From the NCBI GenBank assembly GCA_003152595.1, contig PMAM01000075.1, positions 14,383-23,641 on the forward strand: a stretch of DNA of 9,259 nucleotides. The letters are read 5' to 3'. A program made the position numbers and the translations under genes. This document shows, piece by piece, positions 1-5,792 of the stretch; position 1 is the first letter of the stretch; each line of letters opens with the position of its first letter. A model generated the notes under the pieces. It did not search any database. It was not told the DNA's origin and saw only the letters and a program-made list of their open reading frames with translations. This DNA is from Acidobacterium sp. GTDB taxonomy: Bacteria; Acidobacteriota; Terriglobia; Terriglobales; Acidobacteriaceae.

Positions 1-2
1 AC

Positions 3-671
3 GAAGAGACAGCCGAATCCAGTTCAACCGTCTCGTCCGTCGCTCCAGAAGCGTCGCCGGCGATCATGCGCAACCCAACAACGCACTACGCGCCTGTGTA
101 TCCCCGGCCGGGTGGCGTCCACGAATTTGGCGCGTGGTGGGGGCTATCCATCATCAGCGGACACATCTGGGGATACGCGGGCGACATCAAGTACATGCCC
201 GTCGAAGTGCGCTATACGTATCTCTTCACATCGCACCGCTCCTGGACCATGCGCTATGCCCCCGAAATAACCGCCCTGGCCATGCTGAGCCAGCCGGTGC
301 CCGGCGCCAAACCGACCACAGCACAGCCAGCCGCCCAGGATCTTCGCGAACGCATCTACGGCAGCGGGGCGAGCCCCGTGGGCTTCGAGTCGGATTTCTT
401 CCCCGCGAAGCGTGTTCAGCCCTTCTTCAGCACCAACGGAGGCGCGCTGTATTTCGCTGACCGGGTGCTGTCGCCGCAGGGGTCGCAATGGATGTACAGC
501 ATCGATTTCGGAACCGGTATCCACGTCTTCCGCAAAGCGCGCCAGGACTGGACCATCGGCTACCGCTACCAGCACCTCTCCAACGCGAACATCAGCCAGC
601 ACAACCCCGGCACCGACGCGAACACGTTTTACATCGCCGTCTCGCGCTTCCGCACGAAGGGGTATCGCTAA
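3..671 (+). CDS. PagL-like acyloxyacyl hydrolase (lipid A deacylase family), 5' partial
   Basis: The reading frame is open from the window edge, so the start and signal peptide lie outside. The first in-frame ATG at 66 is probably internal, because Ser/Pro-rich coding sequence precedes it. Alternating aromatic and polar residues fit an outer-membrane beta-barrel. Counting from the ATG at 66, the C-terminal part carries His170-Leu-Ser172-Asn-Ala. This matches the His-x-Ser-Asn-Ala signature of PagL-type lipid A 3-O-deacylases, in which the His and Ser are catalytic. The family's acidic residue lies about 14 residues further on, where this protein has Asp184 inside NPGTD. The likely role is removal of an acyl chain from lipid A in the outer membrane. 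An acidobacterial homologue may have another lipid substrate. The next gene begins 45 bp downstream on the same strand. The family call is fairly firm; activity is inferred. Confidence 0.78.
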   Translation, partial: EETAESSSTVSSVAPEASPAIMRNPTTHYAPVYPRPGGVHEFGAWWGLSIISGHIWGYAGDIKYMPVEVRYTYLFTSHRSWTMRYAPEITALAMLSQPVPGAKPTTAQPAAQDLRERIYGSGASPVGFESDFFPAKRVQPFFSTNGGALYFADRVLSPQGSQWMYSIDFGTGIHVFRKARQDWTIGYRYQHLSNANISQHNPGTDANTFYIAVSRFRTKGYR

Positions 672-716
672 AGCGCGGCCATCGGACCGCGCCGATGAAC
701 GCCAGGAAGCCAGGAT

Positions 717-1601
717 ATGATGGTGGCCATCTTCCAGTTGCAAAGGCCCATCATGTCGATGACTCAGCGGTTGCTGCTGTGTGCTGCAGTTGTTTTCACC
801 ACGCCTCTTCTCCTTCAGGCTGACAACATTTCCAAAATTGAAGACGGCATGCGCAACCTGCGTTCTCTTTCTGAGGCGCAGAGGCCCGCAGCGACAGTTG
901 AGCTCGCGGCGGAGATTCGCGCGCTGCCGGCGGGAATGCAGAAGCTAAAGCTGGCCGATGGACTGGCCCACCTGGTCACCGAAGGAGACCAGGGGCAGGA
1001 CACTATTCAGGCCGTAGCGGACACATTGCGTCAGTCGCTCAGCGAAACCCCGGTGCCCTCGAAAAAGGGCGAGACGCCGATGCCGTATATGGATCTCGCC
1101 AACCTCGTGCGCTATGAGGGCGCGAAAGAGGAACTAAACGATCCGCTGTACGCAAAGGCCCAGCAAGCCCTGGCCGACAATGAAGCGCAAATCGCGAAGG
1201 CGGACTTTACGCTCAAGGACCTGAAGGGAAAGAAGTGGACCTTGTCCGAGCTGCGCGGCAAGATCGTCGTGGTGAACTTCTGGGCGACATGGTGCCCGCC
1301 GTGCAGGGTGGAGATGCCCTATCTCGACGCCCTCTATACGCGTTTTGAGCCCCAGGGACTGGTCGTCCTTTCCATCACCGATGAGCAATCGTTCAAAGTC
1401 GCCCAGTTCACCTCCTCGTGGAAGTATCACCCGCCGATCCTCATCGATGAAGGCGGAAAGGTGTCCCAGGAATTTCACATTGAGGGCATTCCAAGGACGT
1501 TCGTCTTCGATCGGGACGGCAAGTTGATCGCCGAGGCCGTCGATCAGCGGACGTGGCGGCAGTTTGTGATGATGCTGTCGAAAACCGATCTGCATCCGTG
1601 A
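717..1601 (+). CDS. Exported TlpA-like thioredoxin-fold (redoxin) protein
   Basis: This is a predicted extracytoplasmic thiol-disulfide oxidoreductase. With the ATG at 717, the thioredoxin-like domain spans about residues 160-290. It includes the active site Trp192-Cys193-Pro-Pro-Cys196 in a FWATWCPPC context and the cis-proline loop GIP with Pro259 before RTFVFDRDGKL, typical of TlpA/ResA-like proteins. Residues about 15-35 form a hydrophobic signal peptide ending LLLQA. Its Cys is preceded by Leu, so it does not fit a lipobox. Residues about 36-160 form a helical, charged region that I do not recognise. The ATG at 717 has AGGAAG 7 nt upstream. An internal ATG at 753, with AAAGG 6 nt upstream, would give a more usual short signal-peptide n-region and is a real alternative. 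The redox partner and direction (reductase or oxidase) cannot be read from the sequence. Confidence 0.9.
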   Translation: MMVAIFQLQRPIMSMTQRLLLCAAVVFTTPLLLQADNISKIEDGMRNLRSLSEAQRPAATVELAAEIRALPAGMQKLKLADGLAHLVTEGDQGQDTIQAVADTLRQSLSETPVPSKKGETPMPYMDLANLVRYEGAKEELNDPLYAKAQQALADNEAQIAKADFTLKDLKGKKWTLSELRGKIVVVNFWATWCPPCRVEMPYLDALYTRFEPQGLVVLSITDEQSFKVAQFTSSWKYHPPILIDEGGKVSQEFHIEGIPRTFVFDRDGKLIAEAVDQRTWRQFVMMLSKTDLHP

Positions 1602-1641
1602 CCGAGGAAGACTCCGGCGATTCAGCCCTGGAAATGCTGTC

Positions 1642-1671
1642 TTGACTGATATCTATATTAAGCGATATAGA
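1642..1671 (+). promoter_or_regulatory. Sigma-70-type promoter for the padR-ADOP operon
   Basis: TTGACT at 1642-1647 is a near-consensus -35 element. It is followed after 18 bp by TATAGA at 1666-1671 (or after 17 bp by ATATAG). The predicted transcription start is about 1677-1679, just before the padR ATG at 1680. The segment is strikingly AT-rich compared with the coding sequence on both sides. Confidence 0.75.
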
Positions 1672-1674
1672 TAT
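1649..1674 (+). promoter_or_regulatory. Probable PadR operator: perfect 10-bp inverted repeat over the -10 region
   Basis: ATATCTATAT at 1649-1658 and ATATAGATAT at 1665-1674 are exact reverse complements separated by 6 bp (TAAGCG). The dyad covers the spacer and the -10 element, so a bound dimer would block RNA polymerase. PadR-family proteins bind AT-rich dyads and often repress their own promoter. Autoregulation here is inferred from position and symmetry. Confidence 0.72.
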
Positions 1675-1679
1675 TGGCC

Positions 1680-2051
1680 ATGACCGAACAGGCCCAGGTC
1701 CAGTCTTTCCTCCCGCTCAAGGCGCAGTGGTTCCATATCCTGCTCTCCCTCGCCGGCGAAGAGCAGCACGGCTACGGCATCATGCAGGAAGTTCTCGAGC
1801 GCACCACCGGCAAGGTCCGCCTGTGGCCCGCCACCCTCTACGGCTCGCTCAAGCGCCTCATCGAAGCTGACCTCATCGCAGAATCCCGCTCCCGTCCCGC
1901 GCCGGAGTTCGACGACGCGCGCCGCCGCTACTACCGCCTCACGCCGCTCGGCCGCCGTGTTCTCGACGCCGAATGCGAGCGCCTCCAGGATCTGGTCCAC
2001 GCCATTCAGGCTAAACGCGCTGTCGGCCCTGCAAAAAGGATGACTCCATGA
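1680..2051 (+). CDS. PadR-family transcriptional regulator (acidobacterial type)
   Basis: This 123-residue protein is almost only a winged helix-turn-helix domain. Residues about 12-95 carry FHILLSLAGEEQHGYGIMQ, then LWPATLYGSLKRLIEADLI (the recognition-helix region, corresponding to the family's YPxLxxLxxxGLI pattern), then RYYRLTPLGRRVL at the wing. The long C-terminal dimer domain of classical PadR is missing, as in the short PadR-like regulators found next to acidobacterial ADOP permeases. I chose the ATG at 1680. An in-frame TTG at 1674 would lie in the operator and upstream of the predicted transcript start. No Shine-Dalgarno sequence precedes either codon. The stop overlaps the permease start as ATGA, so the two are very likely one operon and translationally coupled. 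The ligand is unknown; likely targets are its own promoter and the permease. Confidence 0.92.
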   Translation: MTEQAQVQSFLPLKAQWFHILLSLAGEEQHGYGIMQEVLERTTGKVRLWPATLYGSLKRLIEADLIAESRSRPAPEFDDARRRYYRLTPLGRRVLDAECERLQDLVHAIQAKRAVGPAKRMTP

Positions 2052-4735
2052 ACTTCTGGCATGCCGCCTACCGCCGTCTCGCCCTTGCCTTCCCGCACGA
2101 GTTCAAGCTCGCCTACGGCGACGAAATGCTCCAGACCGGCGAAGACGCGATCGACTACCTCGCCCGCCGCCACGGCTTCGCCGGCCTGCTCCGCATCCTG
2201 CTCGATCTCCTCCTCCGCCTTCCCGCCGAATACCTCAGCGAAGTACGTGGCGATCTCCGTTATGCCATCCGGACGCTCCTGAAATCGCCTGGCTACGCCT
2301 TCGTCGGCATTCTCTCCATCGGCCTCGGCATTGGCCTCACCACCAACCTTTACACCGCCGCCTGGACCCTGCTCACCCGCACACTCTCCGGCGTCACCGA
2401 CCCCAACCGCCTCGTCACCGCGGAAGCCTCCGCCTCCTTCCCCTGGATCGAGCGCTACCGCGACCAAAAGGATCTCTTCACCGGGGTCGCCGCTGTCGAG
2501 AACGATGTGCAGTTCAACGTTGCGCTCTCTGGGGAGACCGCAAAGCCCGAGCGCACTTACGGCCAGCTCGTCTCGCCGGATTACTTCACCGTCCTCGGCA
2601 TGACTCCGCAGCGCGGGCGTCTTCTCAATGCCGGAATCGACAGGACCGGCGGTACTCCTGCTGTCGTCATCAGCGATCGCTACTGGCACAGCCGCTTCAA
2701 TGCGGACCCCGCCGTTATCGGCCAGACGATCCGCCTTAACGGACAGACCGCCACCATTGTCGGCGTCACGCCGCGAAAATTCGACGGCGCGCTGAACCCC
2801 AGTCCCGCTGAGATTTTCGTCCCCACGACTGTCCCCGCCACGGTCGCGCCCGAACTCGCCGGCGACGTCCTCCACAACCCCACCGCCAAAGATTTCCAGT
2901 TCCTGATGCGCCTCGCGCCCGGCGTTTCCATCGACGCCGCCGAGTCCGCGCTCGACGGAATCACGCGCCGTCTGGATAAAGACGATCCCTTCGCACCATC
3001 CCAGGCCGATAAAGCGAAGCGTGTCGTTCTGCTCGGCGCAGGAACCCGCGTGCAGATTCCCCGCGACGTCCGCCCCAAAATTCTCGGCTTCTACGCCGCC
3101 ATGATGGCCGTCGTTGTCGCCATTGCCTGCCTCAATCTCGCCACGATGGCGCTGGCGCGCGGCGCCGGCCGCCGCAGAGAACTCGCGATCCGCCTCGGTG
3201 TCGGCGCCAGCCGCTTCCGCCTCATCCGCCAGATGGTCACTGAAGGCCTTCTGCTCTCCCTTCTCGGCGGCGCTGCCGGATTCGCCCTCGCCTGGGCTCT
3301 GGAATCCATCACCGACCACACGCGCCTGCCCGCGGGCTCACCCCTCAACCCGGATCGCTCCATCGACTGGCACACCGCCCTCTTCGCTTTCGCGCTCGCC
3401 GTTGTCAGCGGTATCGGATTCAGCATCCTCCCCGCGCTCCATGCCACGAAGACCGACGTCGCTCCCGCCCTCAAGGAAGGCGCAGCGCTCCAGCTCTCCG
3501 GCCACAAGCGTTTCGGGCTCCGCAATCTCGCCATCGGCGCGCAGGTGGCCGGCTCGCTCCTGCTTCTCCTCGTCACAGGATTCGTCGTCCTCGGCCTGAT
3601 GAAGAGCAACAGCGTCCAGACGTACTTCAACCCGAAGACCATGGCCTTCCTCTTCGTCGATCCAGTGCGCGACGGCTATACTCCCGCGCAGTCGCAGGCC
3701 TTTTTCGAACGCCTGCCCGACCGCCTCCGCGGCACGCCTTCGATCACCACCTTCGCGCTCGCCGTGCAGCCGCCCTATCTGCCCGGTGACGATGACGACT
3801 TCCAGCTCACCGTTGACGATGCGCACGCCGCCACTCCCGTGCAGAAAGGCACCCTCAAACACACCGTCGGCGCCGGCTTCTTCTCCGTCCTCAACGAACC
3901 GATCCTCGCAGGGCGTGAATTCGATGAGCGCGATCAGCGCCTCGACGGCGACCCGGCTCCGGCTGCCGGTGCCGTACTCCCCACCATGCCGCTGATGCTG
4001 AGCCAAAAAGCGGCGCGCGCACTGTTCGGCAGCGGCAATGCCATCGGCAGGCACGTCCACGGCGACCGCCGGACATGGGAAATTGTCGGCGTCGTCCCCG
4101 ACATCAGGGACGCCAGCGGTATGACCCAGGCCATCGCTTATGTTCCGCTTACCCGCCATGACTTCGCGCAGCCTCCCAGCGGCGGCATCGTCATCGTCGC
4201 GCGCGGCCACTCCGCTGAGGATGCGATCGGTGGCGTGCGCAGCGCCGTCGCCTCCATCGATCCGAATATCACTCTCTTCAACGTGCAAACCCTCAGCGAA
4301 TATCTGGAGCTCATCCGCGCGTCGATTCGCTCCGCGCTGCGCACCTTCGGCGGCATCGGACTCTTTGGCCTCATTCTCTCCGCCATTGGACTGGCGGGCG
4401 TCACCGGCTATGCTGTCGCACAGCGCCGCAAGGAAATCGGCATTCGCATGGCTCTGGGCGCGCGCAAGACCCAGGTCCTCTCGCTTGTCCTGCGCGAAGG
4501 CATCACGCTGGTCGCCGTTGGAACCGTCGTCGGATTCCTCGGCGCAGTCGCCCTCGCCAAAGCGCTCACCGCCATCACCACGGTCTTCTCCGACGCGTTC
4601 TCCCTCGGCGTCGGCGATCCGCGTCTGCTCATCGGCGCGCCGGTGCTTCTCGCTGGACTCGCGCTGCTCGCCTGCTACATCCCCGCGCGCCGCGCCACCT
4701 CCATCGACCCGCTCCAGGCGCTTCGCCAGGATTAG
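2048..4735 (+). CDS. ADOP-family ABC transporter permease (duplicated MacB/FtsX type)
   Basis: This 895-residue inner-membrane protein has two MacB-like permease modules in one chain. Residues 1-75 form the soluble N-terminal prefix typical of acidobacterial duplicated orphan permeases (MNFWHAAYRRL, FPHEFKLAYGDEM). A first transmembrane helix lies at about 80-105. A periplasmic MacB-like core domain follows to about 340, then an FtsX block of three helices at about 345-372, 392-417 and 442-466. The second module starts with a helix at about 493-517, has a periplasmic domain to about 760, and ends with an FtsX block from about 765. That block includes the conserved RRKEIGIRMALGARKTQV cytoplasmic segment and a C-terminal RRATSIDPLQALRQ tail. 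AAGGA at 2036-2040 precedes the ATG by 7 nt. No ATPase is encoded nearby, so any ATPase partner must come from elsewhere. The substrate is unknown; MacB relatives export peptides, toxins or lipids mechanically. Confidence 0.95.
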   Translation: MNFWHAAYRRLALAFPHEFKLAYGDEMLQTGEDAIDYLARRHGFAGLLRILLDLLLRLPAEYLSEVRGDLRYAIRTLLKSPGYAFVGILSIGLGIGLTTNLYTAAWTLLTRTLSGVTDPNRLVTAEASASFPWIERYRDQKDLFTGVAAVENDVQFNVALSGETAKPERTYGQLVSPDYFTVLGMTPQRGRLLNAGIDRTGGTPAVVISDRYWHSRFNADPAVIGQTIRLNGQTATIVGVTPRKFDGALNPSPAEIFVPTTVPATVAPELAGDVLHNPTAKDFQFLMRLAPGVSIDAAESALDGITRRLDKDDPFAPSQADKAKRVVLLGAGTRVQIPRDVRPKILGFYAAMMAVVVAIACLNLATMALARGAGRRRELAIRLGVGASRFRLIRQMVTEGLLLSLLGGAAGFALAWALESITDHTRLPAGSPLNPDRSIDWHTALFAFALAVVSGIGFSILPALHATKTDVAPALKEGAALQLSGHKRFGLRNLAIGAQVAGSLLLLLVTGFVVLGLMKSNSVQTYFNPKTMAFLFVDPVRDGYTPAQSQAFFERLPDRLRGTPSITTFALAVQPPYLPGDDDDFQLTVDDAHAATPVQKGTLKHTVGAGFFSVLNEPILAGREFDERDQRLDGDPAPAAGAVLPTMPLMLSQKAARALFGSGNAIGRHVHGDRRTWEIVGVVPDIRDASGMTQAIAYVPLTRHDFAQPPSGGIVIVARGHSAEDAIGGVRSAVASIDPNITLFNVQTLSEYLELIRASIRSALRTFGGIGLFGLILSAIGLAGVTGYAVAQRRKEIGIRMALGARKTQVLSLVLREGITLVAVGTVVGFLGAVALAKALTAITTVFSDAFSLGVGDPRLLIGAPVLLAGLALLACYIPARRATSIDPLQALRQD

Positions 4736-5041
4736 ATCGCTCGCGTTCGCGATGACGCGCGCCGGGGCGCACAGCCGGCCCAACACCTGCGGCAAAGGGC
4801 GCAGCGTGTTTGTGGCGTGGCGGTGCGTTTCCTGTGGATGTCCTGTGGTTCTTTTTGGCGGCTGGGTTGCGCCTCGCCGCCTCCTCCAACGCGAGAGGTA
4901 ACCTCGCGATGAAACCAAAGGAATCTCAGCACAGTTCGCAATTGGGCATGCCGACTGCCAGAAAGTTCGCCCAGCTACCACCTTTGTAGTTTGTTTGGCG
5001 CAACAAATGCCTCAAAATGCCGATTCATAGACCACAACGAG
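4736..5041. other. Gene-free intergenic region after the ADOP permease
   Basis: I see no convincing gene here. The short open frames lack both ribosome binding sites and recognisable protein character. Two small GC-rich dyads are present: TCGCG-TT-CGCGA at 4741-4752, just after the permease stop, and one at 4890-4908 where CGCGAGAGGT pairs with ACCTCGCG if two bases bulge. Neither has a following T tract, so neither is a standard intrinsic terminator. The last third is less GC-rich and should hold the promoter of the gene at 5125, but I found no convincing -35/-10 pair. Confidence 0.5.
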
Positions 5042-5111
5042 CTTCTTCAGCCGGGTGGGAGCAGGAGGAGCAGGGCAAGCCCTTTCTCCAAACCGGCGCT
5101 GGATGAAGAAG
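5042..5111 (+). promoter_or_regulatory. Candidate structured 5' leader ahead of the 5125 gene
   Basis: Nested complementary segments form a tiered stem. CTTCTTCA (5042-5049) pairs with TGAAGAAG (5104-5111). GCCGG (5050-5054) pairs with CCGGC (5093-5097), leaving six bases (5098-5103) bulged. GGAG (5067-5070) pairs with CTCC (5086-5089), and AGGG (5072-5075) with CCCT (5080-5083) around a CAAG loop. The outer stem ends 3 nt before the GGAGG ribosome binding site at 5115-5119, so folding could influence translation. No T tract follows, so a terminator is unlikely. The element matches no riboswitch that I recognise, and chance is not excluded. Confidence 0.4.
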
Positions 5112-5124
5112 TGCGGAGGGACGT

Positions 5125-5643
5125 ATGATTTCCGAACGCCATCCATTGCGCCAGCTGTTCCATGAAGTGGTTGCGGGTTGCTATCACCGTCATACCGGAA
5201 TCGACGATCCGGAGATGACCTCCTATGTCGGAGACCTGCTGACCGAGTTCACCGCGGCGGAGAACATCTACCTGCGGGACGCCGAGGGGCACGCGTTGAA
5301 GGATCTGCACGCGATGATCGCGGCCTCGGACCCGGTGTTCGGGGACGCGCCGTCGTTCGATGTGGAGCGCAAGGTGCGCCGGCACATCGGCGACTACGCC
5401 CTGTTCGCCACCGGCATGTATCCGGAATCGACCCAGCTGTGGCGGCATACCGGCGACTCCAGCTTCGTCGAGATGGTCAAGACCGGCAAGGAGAGCTACT
5501 ACATCGTCTCGCAGTTCGACCTGTTCGAGTACCGCGACGAAGCGCCGCTGTTCGGCCGCCTCTCCAACGAGTTCGAGCGCTGCGTGCAGGGCCTGAAATA
5601 CGTGCGCGAAGAGCTGGACAAGATGGGCGGCATGATCCAGTAG
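5125..5643 (+). CDS. Conserved-looking soluble protein of unknown function
   Basis: I do not recognise this 172-residue protein. It has no signal peptide, membrane segment or cysteine pair, and it appears mostly alpha-helical, acidic and cytoplasmic. Likely conserved blocks are HPLRQLFHEVV near the start, DPEMTSYVGDLLTEF at about 29-43, RKVRRHIGDYALFATGMYPE at about 82-101, GKESYYIVSQF at about 118-128, and a C-terminal helix FERCVQGLKYVREELD. The wording resembles uncharacterised proteins of similar size that I recall from Acidobacteria and myxobacteria-like groups, but I cannot attach a domain name. The start is supported by GGAGG at 5115-5119, 5 nt before the ATG. The gene stands alone, with a possible structured leader before it and an intrinsic terminator after it. 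The real frame is chosen over a longer overlapping frame because of its natural residue composition and this ribosome binding site. Confidence 0.85.
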   Translation: MISERHPLRQLFHEVVAGCYHRHTGIDDPEMTSYVGDLLTEFTAAENIYLRDAEGHALKDLHAMIAASDPVFGDAPSFDVERKVRRHIGDYALFATGMYPESTQLWRHTGDSSFVEMVKTGKESYYIVSQFDLFEYRDEAPLFGRLSNEFERCVQGLKYVREELDKMGGMIQ

Positions 5644-5665
5644 GGCAGAGTTCAGAGTTTGGAAA

Positions 5666-5782
5666 TTAGAGTTTAGGGACGCGGGTATTCCGTTCGGAGT
5701 CTCCGCGTTTTGTTTTGAACGGCGGTCGGCGGGCAGGTCCGCGCGGGTTCCTGTGAACTAAACTCGAATCCCTAAACTCTAA
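5666..5782. repeat. Inverted repeat array of GAGTTTAG-like units in a convergent gap
   Basis: TTAGAGTTTAGGGA at 5666-5679 is the exact reverse complement of TCCCTAAACTCTAA at 5769-5782, a 14-bp pair with 89 bp between the arms. Each side has further degenerate copies of the unit. On the left, read on the plus strand, GAGTTCAG and GAGTTTGG precede the arm at about 5648-5662. On the right, read on the minus strand, another GAGTTTAG lies just before the arm and one just after it, out to about 5758. The result is roughly three units facing three. The gap lies between genes that converge from 5643 and 5793. Confidence 0.7.
5679..5716 (+). terminator. Rho-independent terminator of the 5125-5643 gene
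   Basis: ACGCGG (5679-5684) pairs with CCGCGT (5703-5708). The stem continues through a G-T wobble and one mismatch into ATTCC/GGAGT at the top (5687-5691 with 5696-5700), closed by a GTTC loop. TTTTGTTTT follows at 5708-5716. The stem begins 36 bp after the stop at 5643. This is a good bacterial intrinsic terminator on the plus strand. Confidence 0.8.
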
Positions 5783-5792
5783 ACTCTCTCTG

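Noticed and set aside
144..743. Long open frame on the minus strand opposite the PagL-like gene
   Set aside because: It is the antisense shadow of a high-GC gene. The PagL motif and natural composition are on the plus strand.
1674..1679. TTG at 1674 as the padR start
   Set aside because: It lies at the edge of the inverted repeat and upstream of the predicted transcript start. ATG at 1680 gives the usual protein.
2006..3319. 437-codon minus-strand open frame inside the ADOP gene
   Set aside because: It is rich in Gly, Glu, Ala and Asp with no domain pattern, which is typical of the antisense of a GC-rich coding sequence. The opposite strand encodes a recognised permease.
4890..4908. CGCGAGAGGT/ACCTCGCG stem as terminator of the padR-ADOP operon
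   Set aside because: It lies 155 bp after the stop, needs a bulge and has no T tract.
3338..4981. 547-codon minus-strand open frame spanning the end of the ADOP gene and the gap after it
   Set aside because: Same antisense shadow composition, with no ribosome binding site or recognisable motif.
5178..5669. 163-codon plus-strand frame overlapping the 5125 gene
   Set aside because: Its Arg/Gly/Ala-rich frame-shifted composition marks it as a shadow. The 5125 frame has the ribosome binding site and a natural sequence.
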